The translations under genes and the position numbers were made by a program. Below are positions 16,821 through 25,095 of a DNA stretch of 64,000 nucleotides, piece after piece. The notes under the pieces were generated by a model. The model saw only the letters and a program-made list of their open reading frames with translations, was not told the origin of the DNA and searched no databases. The DNA comes from Salmonella bongori NCTC 12419 (GTDB lineage: Bacteria > Pseudomonadota > Gammaproteobacteria > Enterobacterales > Enterobacteriaceae), in NCBI RefSeq assembly GCF_000252995.1, contig NC_015761.1, positions 1,054,001 to 1,118,000 on the forward strand. The letters are read 5' to 3'. The number at the start of each line of letters is the position of its first letter. The first letter of the stretch is position 1.

Positions 16821-18056
16821 ATGAAAAAAACGTTACTTGCTGTGGCTGGGGCTGTTTTGTTGTCATCCGCCGTTCAGGCGCAGACAACGCCGGAGGGCTA
16901 TCAATTACAACAGGTGCTGGTGATGAGCCGCCACAACCTGCGGGCGCCACTGGCAAATAATGGCAGTATACTGGAGCAGTCGACGCCGAATGCCTGGCCG
17001 GAGTGGGACGTTCCCGGCGGGCAACTGACGACGAAAGGCGGCATACTGGAAGTCTATATGGGGCACTACACGCGTGAATGGCTGGTGGCGCAGGGGCTGA
17101 TACCGTCGGGAGAATGTCCGGCGCCCGGTACCGTATATGCCTATGCGAATAGCTTGCAGCGCACTGTGGCTACCGCGCAATTTTTTATTACCGGCGCTTT
17201 TCCCGGCTGCGATATTCCTGTTCATCATCAGGAAAAAATGGGTACCATGGACCCTACCTTCAATCCGGTGATCACCGATGATTCCGCCACGTTCAGGCAA
17301 CAGGCCGTACAGGCGATGGAAAAAGCACGTCGTCAGATGCACCTTGATGAGAGTTATAAACTGCTTGAGCAAATAACACGCTATCAGGATTCGCCATCCT
17401 GCAAAGAGAAGCATCAATGTTCGCTGATTGACGCGAAAGATACCTTCAGTGCGGACTATCAGAAGGAGCCTGGCGTGCAAGGGCCGCTAAAAGTGGGGAA
17501 CTCGCTGGTGGATGCGTTTACCCTACAATATTACGAAGGATTTCCATTGGATCAGGTCGCCTGGGGCGAGATCAAGACCGATCGGCAGTGGAAAGTGCTG
17601 TCAAAACTGAAAAACGGCTACCAGGACAGTCTGTTTACTTCGCCAGCCGTGGCGCGCAACGTCGCGGCGCCGCTGGTAAGGTATATTGATAAGGCGTTAG
17701 TCGTTGATCGTGCCAGCGCGTCGAAGATGACTGTCCTGGTAGGCCATGATTCCAATATCGCTTCACTGTTGACGGCGCTGGATTTTAAACCCTATCAATT
17801 GCATGACCAGTATGAGAGAACGCCAATTGGTGGGCAGATAGTCTTTCAACGCTGGCATGACCGTAAGGCTAACCGCGAGTTGATGAAAATTGAGTATGTC
17901 TATCAGAGCGCCCGGCAGCTACGTAACGCGGAAGTGTTAACGCTCAGGTCGCCCGCGCAACGGGTAACGCTGGAGCTGAAAGGATGTCCGGTGGATGCGA
18001 ACGGCTTCTGTCCGCTTGATAAATTCGATGCCGTCATGGAAGCGGCGGCAAAATAG
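16821..18056 (+). CDS. agp: Periplasmic glucose-1-phosphatase
   Basis: A 411-residue histidine acid phosphatase. Signal peptide MKKTLLAVAGAVLLSSAVQA; catalytic motif SRHNLRAP with nucleophile His38; proton-donor HD in VGHDSNI. It releases glucose from glucose-1-phosphate in the periplasm; family members also act on phytate. Several cysteine pairs fit disulfides. It is monocistronic and followed by a strong hairpin. E. coli Agp has 413 residues. Confidence 0.95.
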   Translation: MKKTLLAVAGAVLLSSAVQAQTTPEGYQLQQVLVMSRHNLRAPLANNGSILEQSTPNAWPEWDVPGGQLTTKGGILEVYMGHYTREWLVAQGLIPSGECPAPGTVYAYANSLQRTVATAQFFITGAFPGCDIPVHHQEKMGTMDPTFNPVITDDSATFRQQAVQAMEKARRQMHLDESYKLLEQITRYQDSPSCKEKHQCSLIDAKDTFSADYQKEPGVQGPLKVGNSLVDAFTLQYYEGFPLDQVAWGEIKTDRQWKVLSKLKNGYQDSLFTSPAVARNVAAPLVRYIDKALVVDRASASKMTVLVGHDSNIASLLTALDFKPYQLHDQYERTPIGGQIVFQRWHDRKANRELMKIEYVYQSARQLRNAEVLTLRSPAQRVTLELKGCPVDANGFCPLDKFDAVMEAAAK

Positions 18057-18062
18057 TCACAT

Positions 18063-18082
18063 GCCCCCGCATTGGCGGGGGC
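18063..18082. terminator. Hairpin between convergent agp and yccJ
   Basis: Perfect stem gcccccgc / gcgggggc with loop attg in the 33-base gap between the convergent genes. A T-rich run follows on the plus strand (ctggttt). It probably serves agp and perhaps the wrbA-yccJ transcript. Confidence 0.7.
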
Positions 18083-18089
18083 GTCTGGT

Positions 18090-18317
18090 TTATACGTTTT
18101 TACGTTCTATGGTCTGCTCGCCCCAGAAAAGGGAGTCTTTGTCCGTTTTCTCAAAGGCTTTGATCAGCACCTCATCGCTACCTTCTTCCCATATTTTTTC
18201 TGCCAGTTTCTCGTCATAGTTGGCGACTTCAAAAATGGCTTCGGCAATTTCCGGCGATGTATTGCGCAGGCTTGCCCATTCACCGACGCGATGCGCTTTT
18301 GCTTCTTGAGTTGGCAT
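18090..18317 (-). CDS. yccJ: YccJ, small acidic conserved protein
   Basis: A 75-residue soluble protein starting MPTQEAKAHRVGEWASLRN, downstream of and co-directional with wrbA (20-base gap). It matches the enterobacterial YccJ family. In E. coli it is co-transcribed with wrbA in stationary phase under sigma-S. Its molecular role is unknown. Confidence 0.9.
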   Translation of the reverse strand: MPTQEAKAHRVGEWASLRNTSPEIAEAIFEVANYDEKLAEKIWEEGSDEVLIKAFEKTDKDSLFWGEQTIERKNV

Positions 18318-18337
18318 TCGAATCCTCCTGTTGAAGA

Positions 18338-18934
18338 TTAGCCGTTGAGTTTGACAGCCAGACCGGCGACGTATTCCCCCTGATAGCGAGCAATAGAAAG
18401 TTCCTCCTGGCCTGGCTGACGTGACCCGTCGCCTCCGGCGATAGTCGTTGCGCCATAAGGTGTGCCGCCGCGTACCTGAGATACGTCAAACAGCTCCTGC
18501 GCGGCATAGCCGATAGGCACAATTACCATCCCATGATGGGCGAGTGTTGTCCAGGTCGAGGTGATGGTCTGCTCCTGACCGCCGCCCGTTCCCGTAGAAC
18601 TAAACACGCTGCCGAGTTTGCCGTATAGCGCGCCGGATGCCCACAGTCCGCCGGTTTGATCAAGGAAGGTACGCATCTGGCCTGACATATTGCCAAACCG
18701 GGTTGGCGTACCAAAAATAATCGCATCGTAATCCGCCAGTTCCTGTGGGGTGGCAACGGGGGCGTTTTGCGTTTTACCGCCAGCTTTTGCGAAGATTTCA
18801 GGCGGCATCGTTTCTGGCACACGCTTAATAATGACCTCTGCGCCGTCGACTTTCTTTGCCCCTTCCGCCACAGCGTGTGCCATGGTTTCAATGTGTCCGT
18901 ACATGGAATAATAGAGCACCAGAATCTTTGCCAT
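18338..18934 (-). CDS. wrbA: NAD(P)H:quinone oxidoreductase
   Basis: A 198-residue flavodoxin-like FMN protein. The phosphate-binding loop is YYSMYGHIETMAHAVAEG near the N-terminus, followed by IFGTPTRFGNMSGQMRTFLDQTGGLW and the late STGTGGGQEQTITS region. It performs two-electron quinone reduction and is induced by RpoS in stationary phase. The gene leads the wrbA-yccJ unit. A 384-base non-coding gap lies upstream. Confidence 0.95.
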   Translation of the reverse strand: MAKILVLYYSMYGHIETMAHAVAEGAKKVDGAEVIIKRVPETMPPEIFAKAGGKTQNAPVATPQELADYDAIIFGTPTRFGNMSGQMRTFLDQTGGLWASGALYGKLGSVFSSTGTGGGQEQTITSTWTTLAHHGMVIVPIGYAAQELFDVSQVRGGTPYGATTIAGGDGSRQPGQEELSIARYQGEYVAGLAVKLNG

Positions 18935-19318
18935 TTGTACTACTCCTCAGATTAATCATGTAGGTAGCGATTCGCTACGTCTATTTAAAGATATGCCCTC
19001 CTGTGGAGAGTGCAAATTTCAGCGCCATTTATTTGATTTATAACAATAATTGATTTGACGACCTTTGTTGCAAAATGATACATTTTTAAGCACTTCGATT
19101 TTTTCAGCCATAAGAGTAACTTATTTATTTCTCATTGTTATTATTCTAAGTATTCGGCTTTTGATGTTGCAGAATATTTCCGATGGCGTCACAGGCTGAC
19201 GATATCTGCCAGGCTTACATTGACGCGGCGATATTGATGGCATCGTTCATACGCTGCGCGAGGAGAGGCTCCTCACTACCTATGCAATATGATGTCTAAT
19301 CTATGACGGAGGTCAGTA
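18935..19318. other. wrbA-ymdF divergent intergenic region
   Basis: Non-coding spacer expected to hold promoters for wrbA (leftward) and ymdF (rightward). A ctaatct element at about 19297, upstream of the ymdF SD (ggaggt), resembles a sigma-S -10 box (CTAtact), in line with the known RpoS control of both genes. No other gene was seen. Confidence 0.4.
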
Positions 19319-19486
19319 ATGGCAAACCATCGTGGCGGTTCCGGTAATTTTGCGGAAGACCGCGAAAGAGCATCAGAAGCAGGTCGAAAAGGTGGTCAGC
19401 ACAGCGGGGGCAATTTTAAGAATGACCCGCAGCGTGCGTCCGAAGCAGGTAAAAAAGGGGGCAAAAGTAGTAACCGTAATAGTTAG
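19319..19486 (+). CDS. ymdF: YmdF, KGG-repeat general stress protein
   Basis: A 55-codon gene starting MANHRGGSGNFAEDRERASE. It contains two copies of a 20-residue stress-protein repeat (GNFxxDxxRASEAGxKGG) at about residues 9-26 and 31-48. It belongs to the hydrophilic GsiB/YciG-like KGG family associated with stationary-phase and desiccation stress. A strong SD (ggaggt) lies just upstream, and an intrinsic terminator follows 59 bases downstream. Confidence 0.88.
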   Translation: MANHRGGSGNFAEDRERASEAGRKGGQHSGGNFKNDPQRASEAGKKGGKSSNRNS

Positions 19487-19545
19487 CCTGCGTAAAAACA
19501 GTAAGACGCTTAGCACTGCATTTTAAAGAGCGTCCTGTGCCACCG

Positions 19546-19571
19546 CCGCCGGATTTTCCGGCGGTTTTTTT
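19546..19571 (+). terminator. Intrinsic terminator of ymdF
   Basis: Stem ccgccgg / ccggcgg with loop attt(t), followed by seven T residues. A textbook Rho-independent terminator. Confidence 0.88.
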
Positions 19572-19623
19572 GTTTGTAATCAGAATTTGATATGCTTGCG
19601 CCCTGACGAAGAGGAGAGGGCGC

Positions 19624-20262
19624 ATGTCGCAACGCGCAGAAGAAAAAAAAGGTAAACGCTCGCAGGCCGTCAGTGCAAAACGGCAGGCTATTTTAACCGC
19701 CGCGCTCGCTGTTTTTTCCCAGTATGGTATTCATGGCGCGCGCCTTGAACAGGTCGCTGAACAGGCGGGCGTCTCCAAAACAAACCTGCTCTATTATTAT
19801 CCCTCGAAAGAGACGCTGTATGTTGCAGTCATGCGCCAGATCCTTGATGTCTGGCTGGCGCCGCTCAGAGCGTTTCGCGCAGAATTTTCGCCTCTGGAGG
19901 CCATCAAAGAGTATATCCGTCTCAAGCTGGAGGTTTCGCGTGATTATCCGCAGGCGTCACGGCTATTCTGTATGGAGATGCTGGCGGGCGCGCCGCTATT
20001 AATGGGGGAACTGACTGGTGATCTGAAAGCGTTGATAGATGAAAAATCAGCGCTGATTGCCGGATGGGTGGATAGCGGGAAACTGGCTCCCATCTCTCCT
20101 CACCATTTGATTTTCATGATTTGGGCCGCCACGCAACATTACGCTGATTTTGCGCCTCAGGTCGAGGCGGTAACCGGCGTGACGCTTCACGATGACGTCT
20201 TTTTTAACCAAACGGTCGAAAGCGTTCAGCGCATTATTATTGAAGGGATTCGCGTACGCTAA
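19624..20262 (+). CDS. rutR: RutR, TetR-family pyrimidine-responsive regulator
   Basis: A 212-residue TetR regulator. The helix-turn-helix is at about residues 25-70 (RLEQVAEQAGVSKTNLLYYYPSKETLY) and the ligand domain follows. In E. coli RutR senses uracil/thymine and controls rutABCDEFG, carAB and other genes. Here no rut genes lie beside it: the upstream gene is ymdF and the convergent neighbour is an LprI-like gene. It should therefore act on distant targets. It overlaps the convergent gene by 4 bases. Confidence 0.92.
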   Translation: MSQRAEEKKGKRSQAVSAKRQAILTAALAVFSQYGIHGARLEQVAEQAGVSKTNLLYYYPSKETLYVAVMRQILDVWLAPLRAFRAEFSPLEAIKEYIRLKLEVSRDYPQASRLFCMEMLAGAPLLMGELTGDLKALIDEKSALIAGWVDSGKLAPISPHHLIFMIWAATQHYADFAPQVEAVTGVTLHDDVFFNQTVESVQRIIIEGIRVR

Positions 20263-20654
20263 CCCGCTGGCGGCAGTGGACAGCTTAAATCACCCTCTTC
20301 ACATTGTAGCAGCGAGGCTAAAAAGGCTTCGCGCTCGTTTGTTTTATCGGTCATGCACTGGCTGTCTATCATCGGTTGAACGCTGCCGCCTTCTGTACCC
20401 GAGCGAATAAGCGCGCAGTCGGCATCCCGTAAGGCAATCCATGCCACCTGCGCTTTTTTCAACAGCTCGCGCTGTGTCGGTTGCGCACGCTCAAGGGCGA
20501 TCTGATAGGTTTCGTTTAGCTTTTTATCGGCCTCCTGGTATTGCCCGGCGGCGCAGCGATTCATTTCCAGCTGCGTACTGGCGTTCGTACACTCATCGGC
20601 TAACGTCTGGTTGCAGAATACCAGTGCAGCGCAGGTAAGGAAGATTCGTTTCAT
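20259..20654 (-). CDS. LprI-like (DUF1311) periplasmic protein
   Basis: A 131-residue protein with signal peptide MKRIFLTCAALVFCNQTLADE. The mature part fits the LprI/DUF1311 family: CTNASTQLEMNRCAAGQYQEADKKLNETYQ, then KKAQVAWIALRDADC with conserved cysteines, and a C-terminal Cys pair. Some family members bind lysozyme or its homologues; the role here is unknown. It sits between rutR (convergent) and putA (same strand) and is probably Salmonella-lineage specific in this location. Confidence 0.8.
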   Translation of the reverse strand: MKRIFLTCAALVFCNQTLADECTNASTQLEMNRCAAGQYQEADKKLNETYQIALERAQPTQRELLKKAQVAWIALRDADCALIRSGTEGGSVQPMIDSQCMTDKTNEREAFLASLLQCEEGDLSCPLPPAG

Positions 20655-20676
20655 ACAGTCCTCTGACGCGAGTGAA

Positions 20677-20698
20677 AAGGCTCCGTTTACGGAGCCTT
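20677..20698 (-). terminator. Intrinsic terminator of putA
   Basis: Stem aaggctccg / cggagcctt with loop ttta, just downstream of putA in its direction of transcription. On the minus strand the stem is followed by tttt. Confidence 0.78.
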
Positions 20699-20712
20699 AA
20701 TTAAGCACAGTA

Positions 20713-23700
20713 TCAGCCAATTGTCATCAGGCTGGCATTTCCGCCTGCGGCGGCAGTGTTTATACTCAGCGAACGCTCAATATAGAGCCGCTCCAGCAAG
20801 ATATTGCTTTCGCCGCGGGCGAACCCCTGCACTGACACTATTGCGCCTTCGCGGGCGGCGACGGCTTCGCACACGGTTCGCAGCTTATCGGAGTCACCGT
20901 GGAAAATGACTGCGTCAAACGGTTTCGCCAGCAATGTTTCTGCTTTCGCAAACTGGATACGCGCCGTGACGGCTGCGGGCAGGCGTTTCGCCAGATCGCG
21001 ATGGAAGGCGTCATCCGGCCATAGCGCCTGACTACCGACGGCGAGAACGGCGGCAAGCTGCGCCAGTGCATCCTGTTCGTCATCAGCCAGACATAATACC
21101 CGTTCACGCGGCAATAACGTCCAGGTATTACGCTCCCCGGTCGGCCCCGGTAGCAAACGCTGCGTACCTGCCTGCGCCAGATCGGCGAATTGTCTGCAGA
21201 GCGTCTGTAGCGCCGGGCGATCCGCCGCCCATTGCGTCAGGGCGGTCAACGGTGCGAGTAGCGTGGTTTTAAGCTGCGCATCTACCGGGTAACGTGCATC
21301 ATGACGAGCAAGCGTCGTACTGAGCGCCTCTTGTGGACGATGTGCCAGCAGGCGGTAGAGATACAATGGCCCTCCCGCTTTTGGCCCGGTGCCGGATAAT
21401 CCTTCGCCGCCAAAAGGCTGTACGCCGACTACCGCACCCACCATATTACGGTTAACGTACAAGTTGCCGACATGCGCCGAATCGGTGACCTGTGCAATGG
21501 TTTCATCAATACGGGTATGTACGCCCAGTGTCAGTCCGTAGCCGGAGGCGTTAATCTGATCGATAAGGTCCGCCAAATTGTTGCGGTTATAGCGTATGAC
21601 GTGCAGCACTGGCCCGAAGACCTCTTTTTCCAGCTCTGCGAAGTTTTCCAGTTCAATAAGCGTTGGCATAACAAACGTACCGGTCTGCCATTCGTGCGCA
21701 TCCTCGCTGTTTTCACGCGCGGCCTGGAAAACCGGGCGGCCTTTGGCGCGCATTGTCTGGATATGGCGCTCAATGTTGGCTTTAGCCTCGCTATCAATCA
21801 CTGGCCCGATATCGGTCGTCAGGCGGCCCGGATTACCCATCCGGCACTCCGCCATCGCGCCGCGCAACATTTTTAGCGTATGTTCGGCGATATCCTCCTG
21901 CAAACACAGGACGCGGAGCGCGGAGCAGCGTTGTCCGGCGCTGTCGAAAGCGGAAGCCAGCACATCGACGACCACCTGTTCAGTGAGCGCGGAAGAGTCG
22001 ACAATCATGGCGTTCATACCGCCGGTTTCTGCAATGAATGGAATGGGGCGGCCCTGGGCGTCAAGACGCGTAGCGATATTACGCTGCAACAGCGTCGCGA
22101 CCTCTGTAGAACCGGTAAACATCACGCCGCGTACGCGCGCATCGGCGGTAAGCCGGGCGCCGACAGTTTCTCCCCGTCCCGGCAACAGTTGCACGACGCC
22201 CGGCGGTACACCCGCTTCCAGCAGAATGGCAATGCCCTGGGCGGCAATCAGCGAAGTTTGCTCTGCCGGTTTCGCCAGAACGCTGTTGCCTGCCGCCAGC
22301 GCAGCGGCGATTTGGCCGGTAAAAATCGCCAGCGGAAAGTTCCATGGACTAATACAGACGACTGGCCCTAACGGACGATGCGTTTCGTTATCGAAGTCGT
22401 CACGCACATGCCCGGCATAGTAATGGAGGAAGTCCACCGCTTCGCGTACTTCGGCAATGGCGTTGCTGAACGTTTTCCCCGCTTCGCGCACCAGCAGGCC
22501 AATCAGTTGCTGCATCTGATCTTCCATCAATACCGCCGCGCGTTGCAAAATGGCGGCGCGTGCTTGCGGCGGTGTTGCAAACCAGACAGGCGCCTGATTG
22601 ACTGCGTTTTGCAACGCCTGGTCAACCTCGCTTTCTGTCGCTTCGCGACTCCAGCCGACAATGTCTTTTGGTTCCGCCGGGTTGATAACCGGCATCATCT
22701 CACCGTCGGGCACCGGTTGTTCCAGTATCGGTTTGGCCTGCCATTTCTGCATGGCGTTGCTTAACAGGGCCGAAGAGAGTGAGGCGAGGCGATGTTCATT
22801 CGCTAAATCAAGTCCGGCGGAGTTTATCCGACCTTCGCCGTACAGATCGCGCGGCAGCGGAATTTTCGGGTGTGGTATGCCAGCCTGACCTTCTTGCTGC
22901 GCCAGTTTTTCCACGGCCTCGACCGGATCCGCCACCAGTTCATCAAGCGGCAATGTGGCGTCGGCGATGCGGTTGACAAAAGAGGTGTTGGCGCCGTTTT
23001 CCAGCAGGCGTCGTACCAGATAGGCCAGCAGGGTTTCGTGTGTTCCCACCGGCGCGTAAATACGGCAGGGGCGGTTAAGTTTTCCGTCCGCCACTTTACC
23101 GGTGACCTGTTCATACAGCGGTTCTCCCATGCCGTGCAGGCACTGGAATTCGTACTGACCGGGATAGTAATTTTGCCCGGCAAGATGATAAATCGCCGCC
23201 AGTGTGTGGGCGTTATGGGTCGCGAACTGCGGGTAGATCAGATTAGGTACGGCGAGCAGTTTTTTCGCGCAGGCCAGATAAGAGACGTCGGTATACACTT
23301 TGCGTGTGTAAACCGGATAGCCTTCCAGCCCTTCCATTTGCGCGCGTTTAATTTCGCTATCCCAGTAGGCGCCTTTCACCAGACGAATCATCAGACGACG
23401 GCGGCTACGTGAGGCCAGCTCGATCAGATAATCAATCACCAGCGGGCAGCGTTTCTGGTAAGCCTGAATCACAAAGCCAATGCCATTCCATCCCGCCAGC
23501 TCGGGTTCGAAGCAGAGTTTTTCCAGTAGATCGAGCGAGATCTCCAGACGATCCGCCTCTTCGGCGTCGATATTGAGACCGATATCATACTGGCGCGCCA
23601 GCAGCGTCAGGGATTTCAGGCGCGGATAAAGCTCCTCCATTACCCGATCGTATTGCGCGCGACTATACCGTGGATGCAGGGCGGACAGTTTAATCGAGAT

Positions 23701-24675
23701 GCCTGGCCCTTCGTAAATACCGCGACCGTTAGACGCTTTGCCGATGGCATGAATCGCCTGCTGGTAAGAGACCATATAGGCCTGCGCATCGGCGGCGGTC
23801 AACGCGGCTTCGCCCAGCATATCGTAAGAATAGCGGAACCCTTTTTCTTCCAGTTTGCGGGCATTCGCCAGCGCCTGCGCGATGGTTTCGCCAGTAACGA
23901 ACTGCTCGCCCATTAAACGCATCGCCATGTCGACGCCTTTGCGGATTAACGGTTCGCCGCTCTTGCCGATAATGCGGTTCAGCGACCGCGAAAGGTTGGC
24001 TTCGTTATGGGTAGAAACCAGGCGGCCAGTAAAGAGCAGCCCCCAGGTCGCGGCGTTGACAAACAGCGATGGGCTACGGCCAATATGCGACTGCCAGTTG
24101 CCGTTGCTGATTTTGTCGCGAATCAACGCATCGCGCGTGGCTTTGTCAGGAATACGCAATAGAGCTTCTGCCAGACACATGAGCGCCACGCCTTCTTGCG
24201 AGGAGAGGGAAAACTCCTGCAGCAGGCCTTGCACCATACCCGCGCGACCGCTGGCGGATTTTTGATGGCGCAGTTTCTCCGCCAGTTGATACGCCAACTT
24301 GTGTGCCTGTTCAGCGACAGACGGTGGCAGGCGCGCCTGTTCCATTAGCATGGATACCGCGTCGGTTTCCGGGCGGCGCCAGGCGGCGGTGATGGCGGCG
24401 CGAGAGACGGATTGCGGGAGGATCTGTTCGGCAAACTCCAGGAAAGGCTGATATGGCTCATCCTGCGGTGCGACCGGCTCCTCGCTTTCATTCGCCGCGC
24501 CGGCAAACAGCGCAGGTAGTTCCGGCAAGGCATCACTATTTTCCAGCTTGTCCAGATAGCTAAAGATTGCCTGTTTTATTAACCAGTGCGGCGTGCGATC
24601 GATACGCGAGGCGGCCATTTTGATCCGTTCGCGCGTGGCGTCGTCCAGCTTAACCCCCATCGTGGTGGTTCCCAT
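20713..24675 (-). CDS. putA: PutA, proline dehydrogenase / P5C dehydrogenase / put repressor
   Basis: A 1320-residue trifunctional flavoprotein. The N-terminal ribbon-helix-helix (MGTTTMGVKLDDATRERIKMAASR) binds the put operators. The FAD proline dehydrogenase barrel spans about residues 260-560 (KGAYWDSEIKRAQ, RIYAPVGTHETLLAYLVRRLLENGANT). The aldehyde dehydrogenase domain spans about 650-1120 with SPWNFPLA, ETGGMNA and GQRCSALRV (catalytic Cys). A C-terminal domain completes the type B/trifunctional form. It oxidises proline to glutamate at the membrane and, when reduced FAD is absent, represses putA and putP. Divergent from putP. Confidence 0.96.
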   Translation of the reverse strand: MGTTTMGVKLDDATRERIKMAASRIDRTPHWLIKQAIFSYLDKLENSDALPELPALFAGAANESEEPVAPQDEPYQPFLEFAEQILPQSVSRAAITAAWRRPETDAVSMLMEQARLPPSVAEQAHKLAYQLAEKLRHQKSASGRAGMVQGLLQEFSLSSQEGVALMCLAEALLRIPDKATRDALIRDKISNGNWQSHIGRSPSLFVNAATWGLLFTGRLVSTHNEANLSRSLNRIIGKSGEPLIRKGVDMAMRLMGEQFVTGETIAQALANARKLEEKGFRYSYDMLGEAALTAADAQAYMVSYQQAIHAIGKASNGRGIYEGPGISIKLSALHPRYSRAQYDRVMEELYPRLKSLTLLARQYDIGLNIDAEEADRLEISLDLLEKLCFEPELAGWNGIGFVIQAYQKRCPLVIDYLIELASRSRRRLMIRLVKGAYWDSEIKRAQMEGLEGYPVYTRKVYTDVSYLACAKKLLAVPNLIYPQFATHNAHTLAAIYHLAGQNYYPGQYEFQCLHGMGEPLYEQVTGKVADGKLNRPCRIYAPVGTHETLLAYLVRRLLENGANTSFVNRIADATLPLDELVADPVEAVEKLAQQEGQAGIPHPKIPLPRDLYGEGRINSAGLDLANEHRLASLSSALLSNAMQKWQAKPILEQPVPDGEMMPVINPAEPKDIVGWSREATESEVDQALQNAVNQAPVWFATPPQARAAILQRAAVLMEDQMQQLIGLLVREAGKTFSNAIAEVREAVDFLHYYAGHVRDDFDNETHRPLGPVVCISPWNFPLAIFTGQIAAALAAGNSVLAKPAEQTSLIAAQGIAILLEAGVPPGVVQLLPGRGETVGARLTADARVRGVMFTGSTEVATLLQRNIATRLDAQGRPIPFIAETGGMNAMIVDSSALTEQVVVDVLASAFDSAGQRCSALRVLCLQEDIAEHTLKMLRGAMAECRMGNPGRLTTDIGPVIDSEAKANIERHIQTMRAKGRPVFQAARENSEDAHEWQTGTFVMPTLIELENFAELEKEVFGPVLHVIRYNRNNLADLIDQINASGYGLTLGVHTRIDETIAQVTDSAHVGNLYVNRNMVGAVVGVQPFGGEGLSGTGPKAGGPLYLYRLLAHRPQEALSTTLARHDARYPVDAQLKTTLLAPLTALTQWAADRPALQTLCRQFADLAQAGTQRLLPGPTGERNTWTLLPRERVLCLADDEQDALAQLAAVLAVGSQALWPDDAFHRDLAKRLPAAVTARIQFAKAETLLAKPFDAVIFHGDSDKLRTVCEAVAAREGAIVSVQGFARGESNILLERLYIERSLSINTAAAGGNASLMTIG

Positions 24676-25095
24676 ACCCTCTACTCCTGTTGTTCGCTCT
24701 ATCTGCTAACCAATAGTTAGCGAGAAATATCTATCATGTTGCAACTTTGTGCAACCGCGTTAAATGTGACCTGCGTTGCAAGCTTAAAAATGAATAAATT
24801 GTTAAAAAAATAAGAAGGGAGTCTGACTGAAAAATAATCTGGGATTATTTTCTCTGCGGTAGTTAACACTTTTAAAAGGTGCAACCGCAAAAAATGTGAG
24901 AGAGTGCAACCTGGAGAAAAATAGTATCCCTCTGCAATCAAATTTGATGTAAATGGTGTGTTAAATCGATTGTGAATAACCACCGCTTCCGGCAGGATAC
25001 GGTCGCCCTGGTAAACATAACACCCTTGCCACGTTCCGGCAGGGTACAAAACGGCACGCTACGGTAGTGCCAATAAATAAATCTGGAGAACCTTG
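24676..25095. promoter_or_regulatory. putA-putP control region with PutA operators
   Basis: A 420-base AT-rich divergent promoter region. The PutA recognition hexamer GTTGCA (or its complement TGCAAC) occurs five times: 24738-24745 (self-overlapping gttgcaac), 24750-24755, 24775-24780, 24880-24885 and 24905-24910. This is the known PutA operator sequence in enteric put regions, so proline-dependent autoregulation is expected. The two groups lie nearest the putA side and the centre. Confidence 0.85.
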
